Of a DNA stretch of 64,000 nucleotides, positions 51,838 through 62,914 are shown piece by piece. This DNA is from Meghimatium bilineatum (Eukaryota; Mollusca; Gastropoda; Stylommatophora; Philomycidae). The notes under the pieces were generated by a model. The model was given only the letters and a program-made list of their open reading frames with translations. It did no database searches and was not told where the DNA came from. The stretch spans positions 30,909,631 through 30,973,630 of the forward strand of contig CM067315.1 in the NCBI GenBank assembly GCA_034231615.1, in the 5' to 3' direction. Position numbers and translations under genes: made by a program. Position 1 is the stretch's first letter. Every line of letters begins with the position of its first letter.

Positions 51838-52712
51838 ACAATCAAATCCATTTATAACAACTTCGTCCAGATCGACAAAATATGTAATAACAGAAACCTG
51901 CTATAGGGCCTATACAGTCAGTCAGTTCCTCTTTTGCCAAGTTTGGCACATAGGGTGGATGTCATAGTTCTCCATGCCTGTTGGTCAGTTTGACACATAG
52001 GGTGGATGTCATAGTTCTCCATGCCTGTCGGTCAGTTTGACACATAGGGTGGATGTCATAGTTCTCCATGCCTGTCGGTCAGTTTGACACATAGGGTGGA
52101 TGTCATAGTTCTCCATGCCTGTTGGTCAGTTTGACACATAGGGTGGATGTCATAGTTCTCCATGCCTGTCGGTCAGTTTGACACATAGGGTGGATGTCAT
52201 AGTTCTCCATGCCTGTTGGTCAGTTTGACACATAGGGTGGATGTCATAGTTCTCCATGCCTGTCGGTCAGTTTGACACAGAGGGTGGATGTCATAGTTCT
52301 CCATGCCTGTCGGTCAGTTTGACACATAGGGTGGATGTCATAGTTCTCCATGCCTGTCGGTCAGTTTGACACATAGGGTGGATGTCATAGTTCTCCATGC
52401 CTGTCGGTCAGTTTGACACATAGGGTGAATGTCATAGTTCACCATGCCTGTCGGTCAGTTGCCAAGGATTGCAGGTCTTGTGCATTTATGTCTGTTGATT
52501 TTAATTCATTCATAACAGTTCTTCTGAGCGTTGTTTTTGGTCTTCCCTGTTTTCATTTCCCATCTGGTGTCTACATGAAGGCTTGTCGTGGAATTTTGTC
52601 TTCACAACAGTACATGGAATAAATATAATTGGACATTTTAAAATGTGTTGTTAAATAGGGATATTTGTTATAAAAGGATGCTCTATAGAGGGGTTCCACT
52701 ATATTATCAAAA
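51838..52712 (-). mobile_element. MITE P interrupted by an array-bearing insertion
   Basis: One half lies at 51,838-51,918 ('tcaaatccatttataacaac' to 'gggcctatacagt'), the other at 52,613-52,712 ('acatggaataaatataattg' to 'agaggggttccactatat'). The intervening ~690 bp contains the 47-bp array and a piece ending 'gaattttgtcttcacaac'. 'acagt' occurs at both junctions. Confidence 0.7.
51942..52458. repeat. 47-bp minisatellite, about 11 units
   Basis: Unit 'tttgacacatagggtggatg' + 'tcatagttctccatgcctgt' + 'cggtcag'. Very homogeneous (tgttgg/tgtcgg variants only), implying recent expansion. Confidence 0.97.
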
Positions 52713-52764
52713 TAAAAACTGCGCTATATGTGATCAGTATTGGATTGGATGAATACTAACTGCA

Positions 52765-53010
52765 GAAGTCATCTTCTTATTCCTTCGTTGTCAAACTCCA
52801 GCAGATTAACAAGATGTAGTAAGTCAGGGAACGAAATGTGTTGTTTTATAGTTTACAGCATTACCCGTTTTGACCTGACACATCCGACTTCATCACAGCT
52901 TGTGGATGGATCACTTTCATTACTTCCTATAGAATGGGACAGTCAATTCCAACCCCAAACTTCCTTAGTCGCCCCATATAATTTTCATCATACTTGGCAG
53001 AAGTGATCAC
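52765..53010 (-). mobile_element. SINE family A2 copy
   Basis: 'cgttgtcaaactccagcaga', 'gacctgacacatccgacttc', 'gaatgggacagtcaattcca', 'acttccttagtcgcccc' (minus strand). Confidence 0.75.
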
Positions 53011-53029
53011 ATGGTTCTTTCTTCTTTCG

Positions 53030-53225
53030 TTCGCTTTACCATTGCATATGTTGATGAGTGGGATCCCGATTGCTGTGATGTGCCTCTTGACTGGTTGTCT
53101 CCATCTTCAGCAACCGTACTTGCTAGGGAAGACTGTGGTCTTGCTCTATTTTAGGAGGGCCTAGCCAGTATTAGTTTTCAGCCTCTGTTGACTGAACTAA
53201 GACCCATCTTCACGATAAGGATCTG
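53030..53225 (+). mobile_element. SINE family C body
   Basis: 'gatgtgcctcttgactggtt', 'gggaagactgtggtcttgct', 'gttgactgaactaagaccca', matching 10,345-10,490. The tRNA head is worn. Confidence 0.65.
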
Positions 53226-53697
53226 ATATCAATGAAGTCATGGTTCTGTCACAATACAACACAAAACCTCATATAAAAGTCTAAATTTGTTTATTATTTT
53301 TTTACACAAAATTAATACAAACAATCAAATTGGTACCACACTAATCATTCACAGCTAATACGAAGTTCAATAAATGATTAACATTACAAACACAGGGCAG
53401 CTGCAAAGGAGGGAGCCATTATGTTTTAATGTATGTGGCAGGGTCACAACCATAATAAATCACAGAGCTTATGAAAGTACAGATGACAACAGAACAATGA
53501 CATTGGATATAAATACTGGAATATAGGCCTATGCCAATTTGGACAGACAATGTAGAAATATAACATGTAGAACAGTGACTGCCAACTTGTATCATTCATG
53601 GTCCCCTTTGGGACACATTTTATTCCATGCTTTACCGCCCTTTCCCCAACTGAAACCTAAAATAATACACGCTTGTTAATTAACTTAAGGGTTTATT

Positions 53698-54116
53698 ACT
53701 ATAATGGAATCCTTCTATAGCGCATCTTTTTATAACAAATATGTCTATATAACAACATATTTGATAACAACAGTTATCAAAATCCCTAATTATTTGTATG
53801 CTTTATTGTTTATGCTGTATATAGCGAATTTATGTTAATACATACATATTTTGTAAGTCCAGACCAAGTTGTTACAATGGGAGTCCACTATACCGTCAAA
53901 TCCCATTATAACAACTTTGCCCAACCAACGAAATATTATGTAATAACAAATTTTCTATAAACAGTACAACCAATAAATACAATTGGTGATTTTAAAAATC
54001 AAGAATATCTATGACTAATACTGCACAGAACTGAAATCCAACAGGTAAAGCCAGGAATTTGAAAAGAGTTTTTATATTGAGATATGTTATAAAAGGATAC
54101 ACTATAGATGGACCTT
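53698..54116. mobile_element. MITE P, two abutting copies in opposite orientation
   Basis: Copy 1: 53,698-53,893 ('taatggaatccttctatagc' to 'aatgggagtccactata'). Copy 2: 53,895-54,116 inverted ('cgtcaaatcccattataaca' on), with a ~65-bp foreign piece at about 54,000-54,065. Confidence 0.75.
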
Positions 54117-54362
54117 GTTTAGTATCATCAAAAATAATTATTATTCTGTAGGATCCCTTATATGAGTTTGTTATTCCGCAATATCCAAATTATTCTTCGT
54201 GCGCCCCCCCCCCATAAACACTGTGACCCTCAGGGCAGCCATATGGCCCATGTTGAAAACTGACACGGCAACGTGGCATACAGCTTGAGTCCAATAATAA
54301 TAATAATTTGCATTATAATTTTGAAATGAATTAAACAGGCGACGCTATGGTATTTGAAACTG

Positions 54363-54560
54363 TGGGACAGATAATGACAAAACTGATATGATAAATTTGG
54401 GACAGGTAATGACAAAACTGATATGCTAAATTTGGGACAGGTAATGACAAAACTGATATGATAAATTTGGGACAGGTATTGACAAAACTGATATGATAAA
54501 TTTGGGACAGGTAATGACAAAACTGATATGATAAATTTGGGACAGGTAATGACAAAACTT
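54363..54560. repeat. 35-bp minisatellite, 5-6 units
   Basis: Unit 'gacaaaactgatatgataaa' + 'tttgggacaggtaat'. Diverged relatives continue at 54,825-54,995 ('aactgtggcacaggtaatga'), so the array was once longer or has a second block. Confidence 0.92.
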
Positions 54561-55124
54561 CATAATTCTTGATAAGAAACTTGCATCACAGTATGTGGGG
54601 CACTCTCATAAGTGCTCTGCTCTCCATTCCAGCAGCTATTCCAGTGTAGAGTCCCGATCAGGTGTTGATTACGTGATCTTAGGATCTTTTAAAATCCTAC
54701 TTTTCCTTCCTCACTCTTGACCCTCCCATTTCTGATATTCTTTTTATGTGTATGCTCTCAGCGTCATTGGCACCATCTTCATCTTGCGATGAATTTATGG
54801 TTGCCTTACTCAAGTCTAACAAAACTTATTATATATACAAAACTGTGGCACAGGTAATGATAAACCTATTATATATATTAACTGTGGCACATGTAAATTA
54901 TGATAAAACTATTAGATATGATAAATGTGGAACAGGTAATGACAAAACTATTACACATGGTAATTGTGGCGCAGGAAGTGACAAAAATATGAGATTTGAC
55001 ATAGCAGGTTAATGCCACAACTGTTCAATATCTTTATGACATGTTAAGGCAAATATAGGAATATGATAAAATTAAATAAGTCTACACTAAAATATGGGAG
55101 TGACATTATCACTGGCGTCTTTGT

Positions 55125-55260
55125 ATCTGTTCTCAAACTCCTGCAGATTAGCAGAACACAATCCGGACAACAGAATACGCTGTGTCATGGCTTACAGCCT
55201 GATATGATATCTGAACGATTCTATCGAACACATGGGACTTCATGATGGTTTCACTTTAAC
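55125..55260 (-). mobile_element. SINE family A2 fragment
   Basis: 'gttctcaaactcctgcagat', 'cagaatacgctgtgtcatgg', 'gaacacatgggacttcatga'. Followed by repeat G sequence at 55,272-55,580. Confidence 0.65.
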
Positions 55261-55660
55261 CCTCTATGACAGAGGTTCTCAATCTTTTATGATGGCAAAC
55301 ACCGCCCAAATGGAATACTGAGTGCGCGAGCACCATAACATATAGCAGGATGAAATGGAAAATGTAAGTAAAATTCAATGTGAAAACAGGCCACATAAAC
55401 ATTGTTATTGGACCGTACACATTCTATCACATTTCTTTTACCACATAATTGTAGAACTCTGTTTCGATGTATATAGCACAGTTTGTATTGTAAAGAAAAC
55501 TCAACAATCGCTAGTGCTCGCAAGCACTCTTAACTCTCATGGCGTGAGCACCACATGAGAGGCTTGATCTATGGGATTGTATCACTGACTAAAAAGAAAC
55601 CTCCGGACATTAATTCTCTTTGACATTGCAGCCATCTACTCACTGTGTTTTTGTATGTTT

Positions 55661-55687
55661 TTGATGAAGATTTTTTGATCGAAACTT
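55661..55687 (+). ncRNA. Degenerate hammerhead-like core motif 4
   Basis: TTGATGA, A, GATT (55,669-55,672), loop TTTT, GATC (55,677-55,680), GAAAC. Stem II pairs with one G-U. The first box differs from CTGATGA at one base. Confidence 0.45.
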
Positions 55688-55699
55688 CAATTTGTGTTT

Positions 55700-56385
55700 T
55701 TATTCGTGATTAGTAACACTTCACTACTTCATGTTTCTATTTTTATTCTATGAGAAATGCAGAACATCAACAGCAGAGGCTGCCTAGACGGGCATGCGAA
55801 GATCAAACATCATCCAAAGCGATCACTCAGGACCTCTTTGACAGTTCTCTATAGGCCTACATGACATTCACCCACCCTGTTCTAGTGTATAGTCCTACAC
55901 TGGAATTAAATTAGCGCTGCAAATAACAATAGCACATGAAATAATGAAACTACATACATTTCAACTTCCAGATGGAAAATTTTTTAAAGGTGGACAGGGG
56001 AGGGGATTAAACTATTGTTTGACATAATTAAGAAAGGAGGGATCCCTGAATTATTGACAAAGTGGTGGAGGGAGAGGATGTTAACAATTTCGTAAAAATT
56101 GTTCAAGTAATTTATAGACAGACTAGATGAACAATATTTGCAATATGAAAAGAACACATATTTGAATACTGTTGTTACTAAACAATGCTGCCCTTATATA
56201 TGTATATAATTCTGACGAATGCAAAATCTGGAAGGAAAGAATTAAGAATTATTCTGTATTTATGTTCGTTACAAGAAACATGTCCTAGCGGCTTAATAAT
56301 GATTATATGTATATATATATATATTACAGTTTATATGTTTATGACATGCGACATTCCAACTTAGCATGGTATATGTTTGTGCATG
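55700..56385. other. No gene recognised
   Basis: Contains a short (at)n run near 56,310-56,325 and no supported exon or repeat family. Confidence 0.4.
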
Positions 56386-56389
56386 ACAG

Positions 56390-56560
56390 AATTAATGTAT
56401 TAGCGAGTCAACAAGAACCATTGTTAACAATCGTGAAACTTCATAATCTCCGGTGGTACGGGTCGTGATGAGACATTCCTCAATGACAAAAGATGTTCTT
56501 CAAGGAACGGTGGAGGGTTCAAGAAGACGTGGTGGAAAGAAAAATACATTGTAACATACG
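56390..56560 (+). mobile_element. LINE 3' fragment, family h
   Basis: Sense copy of the family-h end: 'gtcgtgatgagacattcctc', 'aatgacaaaagatgttcttc', 'gtggagggttcaagaagacg'. Confidence 0.65.
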
Positions 56561-56639
56561 AGCAGAGTCCGCAGCACATGCCAGCGCAAACTAAGGGAGA
56601 TGCAAGATAAGTTGTTGCAACAAAACCCAAAAAAAAGAG

Positions 56640-58630
56640 AGATCTAGAATTTCGCCAACAGGATGGACTACACGCGATTCTACAATATATTGTGAACAAT
56701 ATGCAACCCAAATTATGCAGGATAACCGTCCTTGCTTAGAGTTAGCTCTGAACTATGCTTTAAAAAACACCCATATCCTAAACTGATGGCCATAACATTT
56801 CGAAGCAACTTTAAAAAGATATTAGTCTACAGCGAAGAAGAAATAAATCGCATGCAACAGCACAACATAAGAGAAGAGCTTGACATTCCACCAACAAATC
56901 AAGAAGTTAAGTTTGCCATCGGTCAAATGCTACATGGTCTGCCGAATACGGATGTGTCGGGCCACTGGCGCAATAAAACTGCGGCACGGCGTATTTCCAT
57001 TCTCTGGACTACATCCTGCTGGAAATCTAGTAGGACCATGGTCCCGCTGTAAAGGAGATCCAGCGGGAGTTTGAGAATGAACGAAGAAGAAGAAATGCTA
57101 CATGGAAAAGCTTCCGATATGAATGTCATATCAGCAGACAACTGCAAGAGAGGAGGTGAGTACTTGCCCAAGAACTTACCACGATCTTTGTCATGTGGTG
57201 GAGCTCTGGAACACTGCCTCAGAACAGGAAAGATGTCTCAATTGTCCACCTATATAAATGCAAGCAAAGTAAACAGCAGTATTGTGACAAGCGCGGAAGG
57301 ATTTTTTTTATCCATAGCTGGCAAAATATTAGATGGTGTAATGCTAAACCGACTTACACAAATCTACTGCCTGAAAGTCAGTGCGCATTTCTTGCAGGTC
57401 GCTGGACAGTGATCATGAATTTGCTGCCTGCCAACTCCAAGAAAAAGACCAAGGAAGAAGACCAAGAAAAAGACCAAGAACACCAAAATTACTTGATCAC
57501 ATTTGTAGACCTCACACAGACACACAATGAACTGAGGTAGACTGCGAAAATAACTCACCATATTTCGGCAAGTCCCCCATGAATTTATCAACGTAATGTG
57601 ACATTTTCATGATGGCATAAGTTATCATTGATGGAGAGTCATCGCAAACCTATCCTGTAACAAATAGGGTCAAAAAAAAGATGTGCTCTTGCTTCAACAC
57701 TGAACAGCTTGATGTTTTCTGCCATTTTTACAGACGCATCTAGATCATGTGACGTAACAAGAATACAAATAAAATATGTAACATTCTGCAAACTTCTAAA
57801 TCCTCGACGTTTGCAAACTAAAACTAAGTGACAATACAGAAAGGTCAGGGAATTTCTTTATGCAGATGACTGCCTAGTGTGCGCTGATTCTGCAAATAGT
57901 AAGCATGTCATCCTAAACCAATTATCTAAAGACTGCGAGAAACCACACTAAACAATCAACAGTTGAATCTCCATATAAAGATTGAAGAAGAAAAAAAAAC
58001 AGTTTTACCTACCCGGACAGCAATCTCACATTCTGTAAATATCGACACTTAGTTAATAACAGAAAAGAGAAAGCGAGTGTCAGATTTAGAAAACTGTGCA
58101 AAAATGTATGGGACAGGAGGGGAATAACGACAACCACCAAATTCATAGTTTACAAGGCAACAGTAATATTATCACCTCTTTATGCATGCAAAACATGGAT
58201 AGTACACACCAGACACGATAGAAGACTCAATCAATCCCACCTACGCTGCCTTTTTAAGAAACTTAACAAGCATTTGTGAAATAAACTACCAGACAGTGAA
58301 GTACTAATGAAATTTCAATCTGTAAGCATACACACAATGTTGATGAAAGCACGAACATGCTGGGCAGACACATGGTCCGCATGCAAGAAACATTGTCAAT
58401 CAAAAACAGCCATAATTTGGAGAACTCCGAGCGACAGAAGAAGCTTTTTTTTAAAAAAAAAAACAAACTCTTAAGACATAACTGAATCACTTCAACATAG
58501 ACACAAATTCAAGGGAGTGTCTTGCACAAGACACATCCGACTCGTCGCAGAACTAAGAGTGGTGCAGCATCTGCTGAGAACCTCATACGTGACGCCGCGG
58601 GATAAAAACACACTAGAAGGGTCGATCAAT
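56640..58630 (+). mobile_element. Longest LINE remnant (RT fingers/palm to C-terminus), family j
   Basis: Pieces in order: linker 'YSEEEINRMQQHNIREELDI' + PPTNQEVKFAIGQM (56,830-56,935). RT start 'IAGKILDGVMLNRLTQIYCL' (57,310-57,370) with neighbouring 'LPESQCAFLAGRWTV'. 'ITFVDLTQTHNELR' (57,500-57,540, the FxDL region where the palm Asp lies). 'YADDCLV' near 57,860-57,880 (RT catalytic YxDD). 'TTTKFIVYKATVILSPLYAC' and the C-terminal tail (58,140-58,600). Many frameshifts and stops. A SINE is nested at 56,938-57,092. Dead but nearly collinear. Confidence 0.85.
56938..57092 (+). mobile_element. SINE family A with 13-bp target-site duplication, nested in LINE
   Basis: Flanked by 'aaatgctacatgg' (56,925-56,937 and 57,093-57,105). 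Runs 'tctgccgaatacggatgtgt' to 'acgaagaagaag'. Defines both ends of the family: 155 bp with a GAA tail. Confidence 0.92.
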
Positions 58631-58989
58631 GTCCCATAGACTCCCCTGACACATGCTCCGAGTAGATTCCAATTTTCATCATCATTACAGTTAAGCTGAG
58701 TGGTTATTGAGATTACGACAGACGAACAACGAGTTTTATTTATACACTTAATATGGATACAAATCTACATTCAATGATGTAAGTGGGTGATCCATCTAAC
58801 CCCAATGACATAAGGGTTTGGTATTCACTTCTAAATAGGACTAAAAGGGTACAGAAAGCGGTAAAAGGGTTAGGTCTATCCTGCTAAATATGGATAAAAG
58901 GTTAATAATAATAATAATATACTTTCTACATGCTTTCTTTACGATCAGACAAAATAAAACGAATGCATGCTTTCAATACTGTCATAATA

Positions 58990-59135
58990 CAGTATAACCC
59001 CTCTATAGCGCATCCTTTTATAGCAATATTTCTCTTCTTAACGAGACTATTAATAATCCCCAATTATATTTCTTCTTTATTGGTTGTACTGTATATAACG
59101 TTTTCTGTTATTACATACATAATTCGTGCATGGTC
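58990..59135 (+). mobile_element. MITE P copy (rightmost)
   Basis: TA|'cagtataacccctctatagc' + 'gcatccttttatagca', 'aatccccaattatatttctt', 'ctgttattacatacataatt'. The right end is truncated. Confidence 0.7.
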
Positions 59136-59489
59136 ACTTTATTACAAATTACATCAATAAATATTGATGATAATTGTCTATGTCCTATGAAATTAGTTCA
59201 CGCAAAAGACGACCAGGACTGCAAATCACTGTCAATCTCTAGACTATACGAGATTGGAGTATAGTTTGGAACAGCCCTGGAAGAGACACATTGTTGTGGA
59301 AACACAGCATTTCGTTGTTCCCACGACCTCCATACTCACGTTATCTTGTTCTGTGCGCCTTTTCCTTTTTCCTGCAACTTAAAAAGAAAATGAAGATCAA
59401 TGATTCGATGGAATTGAGGATTAAATTTAAAATTAGGGATATTCGAAAAAGTGTGTACCAAATGTGTTTCCTTCACTAGCCGGTAAATG

Positions 59490-59757
59490 CATGGCGTAGC
59501 ACAGTGGTTAGAACACTTGCTTTGCATATGAGTGGTTCTAGGTTCATTCCCCAGTTGAGGCGGAAATATTTTTCAGATCGCAACGGCTCCCGAGTCGACC
59601 CAGCCTTAAATGGGTACCGGATTAATCCGGAAAGTAAAGACTGTGAGGGAGGGAGGAGATGGCTACCGCCCTCATTTTCAGAGCCACTAAAATGTGAGAT
59701 CGATAACATCTCACACCCCTACGGCATTAACAAATGCTATAGGTTACTTTACTTACT
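59490..59757 (+). mobile_element. tRNA-derived SINE, family F, full-length
   Basis: A box 'tggcgtagcacagtggttag', B box 'taggttcattcccc', then central core 'cgagtcgacccagccttaaa' + 'tgggtaccgg', 'gagatggctaccgccctcat' and tail 'acatctcacacccctacggc', ending in 'tactttacttacta'. The core resembles that of family D at 25.66 kb. Confidence 0.85.
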
Positions 59758-59924
59758 ATAAATGCATGCAATCCCCAATAGTACTAATTTGAAGGAGATA
59801 GACCAAACTGCTCTGTATACTGAACTTTATAAAACAAAGCTCATGGATTTTCACATATACGATAAATGCATTGCCCATGTGTTTCTGGTGCCAGAAAAGG
59901 GTGAAAAAATAACAACACTGTTTA

Positions 59925-60155
59925 CCTTCCATGTATGTCATAAGAGGCGATTAAGGAAGTTATCGGATGTAGTTGACTGCCCAATTCCATATAGAGTCAA
60001 AATGACCAAGTATCCATGGTGACTCAAACCGTTTTGTGTGAGACCGAAAGGTACAGATATCGCAACAAACTATAAACCATGATAAAACGCATTCTGATCT
60101 CCGAACCACTTCCTGCGAATCTGCAGGAGTTTGAAGACGAACGCAGAAGAAGAAA
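59925..60155 (+). mobile_element. SINE family A2 copy
   Basis: 'ttccatgtatgtcataagag', 'gcgattaaggaagttatcgg', 'gtgagaccgaaaggtacaga', 'cctgcgaatctgcaggagtt', tail 'acgcagaagaagaaaaatga'. Confidence 0.8.
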
Positions 60156-60204
60156 AATGAACAAGTAGAAAACTGTAATAGTTTGTTTCAATGACTGATT
60201 TATA

Positions 60205-60470
60205 ATTATAATAACAATAAAACCCATAGCCCGGCAGGGACGTAGGCGTGTCACATTGAAACATTTGGTGCAGAATTATCTCCTCGAGTCTTTATCCTCT
60301 ACCATCCGGATGAGTATGGCAACTTCTCACCCTGTCCAGTCCTTGATATTATCCAGCAATGTCTTCTTTTGGCCACCTCGGATTTTTCCACTCTTCACCG
60401 TATCTTGAGGAACATCTGTTATCATCGAGGAACTTCTCATCACGTGCATGTACCACATTAATTTACTAAG
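60205..60470 (-). mobile_element. LINE 3' end, family h
   Basis: 'cacattgaaacatttggtgc', 'ctgtccagtccttgatatta', 'aggaacttctcatcacgtgc'. Antisense of the WlDNI..WTG..DR..WR region. Confidence 0.7.
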
Positions 60471-61084
60471 TTAATATGGACACGTTGTAGGCTGAGATGG
60501 CATTGAAGCATCTAAGGCAATGCCGGGTGTAGAGGTGGACAAAATGGGGCTTGCTATGCCCAAAAAGGTTGTCCAACACAAGTCTGTGCGCCTTAACTAG
60601 GCACAACATGAATTTCTAGATAGTTTAAATTATGATGCTCCTGCATTGCAAACGAAGATGAGCATGGCATAAACAAGTTTAAGTTAGAATGACTTTCTTG
60701 TAAGTAATCAGATGGCTAAGGATTGCAATCTAGACTCTGAATAACCTGTTGTAGTATGTGCAGGAATGTAGTAGGTCTTGAGATGAATGAAAACTGTTAG
60801 ATCTCTTACCTCGTTCCTGTCTCCTTTAAATCGCCGAATTCTGTTCTATTCGAAGATTTTAACACACGTAATGATCTGACATGTCAGGCTGAACCATCAA
60901 GAGCAATGGTTTCCCAAGACCTTTGGTCAATGCTGCAGTGTTTAAAAGATATCTTCAAGTAGTCCTTCAAACGTTGTTTCTGACCCCCAAAGTATATTTT
61001 CTAACTAAAGTATATTTACTATCTAATATATATCTTCTACTTATCTAAAACAGATATGAAAAGTATACGACAAATGTGTACATA
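60470..61084. other. No gene recognised
   Basis: Repeat-like but unassigned ('cattgaagcatctaaggcaa' resembles part of a LINE tail). No supported frame. Confidence 0.4.
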
Positions 61085-61400
61085 AGAAATAAAGTAGAGA
61101 TTCTCAGATATTCACAAAGATCGCTACTTTAAATTAGTAAAACAACGAAAACTTGCACGTTTTGGACATATATGCCGACATGATTTCTTCTCAAAAACGA
61201 ACTTGTAAGTTACAGTTAAAGGTGAAAAACGCAGAGGAGGATAAAAAAATATAATTAATGGACAACATAAAAAAACTGAACAGGTCAATATTTATTTTCA
61301 CACCCATCCACATCGCCAAAGATATAAATCGATGGAGGACTCGTGTATGTTGACGCACCCAATGTCATACCCCATCTACCTAAATGGGTTAAGCATTTGT
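61085..61400 (+). mobile_element. LINE 3' fragment, family a
   Basis: 'ttggacatatatgccgacat', 'aaatcgatggaggactcgtg' + 'tatgttgacgcacccaatgt'; same end as at 725-1,062 and 7,885-8,300. Confidence 0.65.
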
Positions 61401-61532
61401 ATATGATGGGTATTGATTATATAAGATCAGTTACATTTGTACACATACAAAAAATCACAAGTACTCATCTATTTATGGAACAATATTTACAGGATTATAG
61501 ATATGTTCTCACACAGGACAATCTTTACACTT

Positions 61533-61745
61533 AAAACTCCACTGTAAAATATTATACCATACAGTATACTCTTCCCACTGATTCTGTAAAATATTATAAC
61601 ATAGATCGTACTCTTCCAACTGATTCTGTAAAATATTATACCATAGATTGTACTCTTCCAACTGATTCTGTAAAATATTATAACATACAGCTTACTCTTC
61701 CAACTGATTCTGTAAAATATTATACCATACAGCGTACTCTTCCTA
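61533..61745. repeat. 42-bp minisatellite, 5 units
   Basis: Unit 'aaaatattataccatacagc' + 'gtactcttccaactgattct' + 'gt'. The minus-strand open frame is a period artefact (42 = 14 codons). Confidence 0.93.
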
Positions 61746-61989
61746 GAGCAACTACCACATTTTCTATTAACAATGCAGTTTCTAAAATATAACTTTAAAA
61801 AATAACACTTTAAAAAATAACACTTCTTTATAGAAGTGTGTGTCATTCTTTTGTTTCAAATTATACAAAGCACACTTTGACACCAATTCATAATATATGA
61901 AACAAAATATATGAATCAATATAATAAGCATTATCGTTGTCATTGGAAATCAATAACAATTCATAGTAATAATCTAGAGGAAAGAATGA

Positions 61990-62670
61990 AGAAGTTATTG
62001 TTTTTGACATAATGTGTTCTTTATCATACTATCTGAGTGAACATTGTATTTGTATGGCATGACTTTATTCTGTAGTCTTTATATGACATGCGCTATCAGT
62101 GTTTGAATAATATGATTGTGTTTTAGACTGTTTGTATGACATTACGTTGTTCAATATTGCTTAAATGACAAAGCTCTGTTTAGTAGTTTGTTGAATTGAT
62201 TCTGTTCTATAGTGTTTTGATAGAATGGCTTTAATTGTGCAAATAGTACTGCTATAACATTCTTCGTGCAGATAATGTTTATACCGCTAACCTTTCTTTG
62301 TGTGAATAATGTTTATATAACATTTGTCACGCAAATTGCATTCATAAAACATTTTTCATGCAAATAGTGTTGCACTGTAAACAAAATGTTTTCGTGGAAA
62401 TAGCGTTTATTTATCATTGCTTACGTAAACATTGCATGTAAACAAAACGTGTGCAAATAGTGTTCATACTGCAAAGAATCATTATTTATCGAAATAAAGT
62501 TTATATAACATATCTTCGTGCAAATAGTGTTACACTGTAGAACTATCTTCATGGAAATAGTGTTTACAGAACATTGCTTATGTAAACATATTTCATGCAA
62601 ATAATGTAATATAATATAGCAGTCATTATGAAAATAGTACTTGTATAGAATACATTTCTCCATTAATAAT
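61990..62670. repeat. Degenerate ~45-bp tandem repeat
   Basis: Loosely repeated 'gtgcaaatagtgttyata' / 'aacattycttcgtgcaaata' motif (62,220-62,640). Before it is a weaker series built on 'tgtatgacat..' (61,990-62,200). Old, eroded array. Confidence 0.6.
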
Positions 62671-62914
62671 TTCATAAGAAACTAGACAGACACCAATTCA
62701 AATGTTAAATCATCCGTGTTCTGATGGGAACTGTAAGGAGAGCACAGAATAGTAACACTGTGATCTGCCACGTATGTCTTAAGATGTGACTAGAAGTTTT
62801 GGAGTGAAAGTTGTCCCTTCAAAATATCCTTTCAGTAGGTAATAACTTGAAATCCGTGCTGTTAGATGTGACACGCAGACATCGCGGTTAACAATGGTAC
62901 AGCTTCATTCTTTC

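Noticed and set aside
61487-61846. Minus-strand 119-codon ORF with IIFYRISWKS repeats
   Set aside because: 42-bp array artefact.
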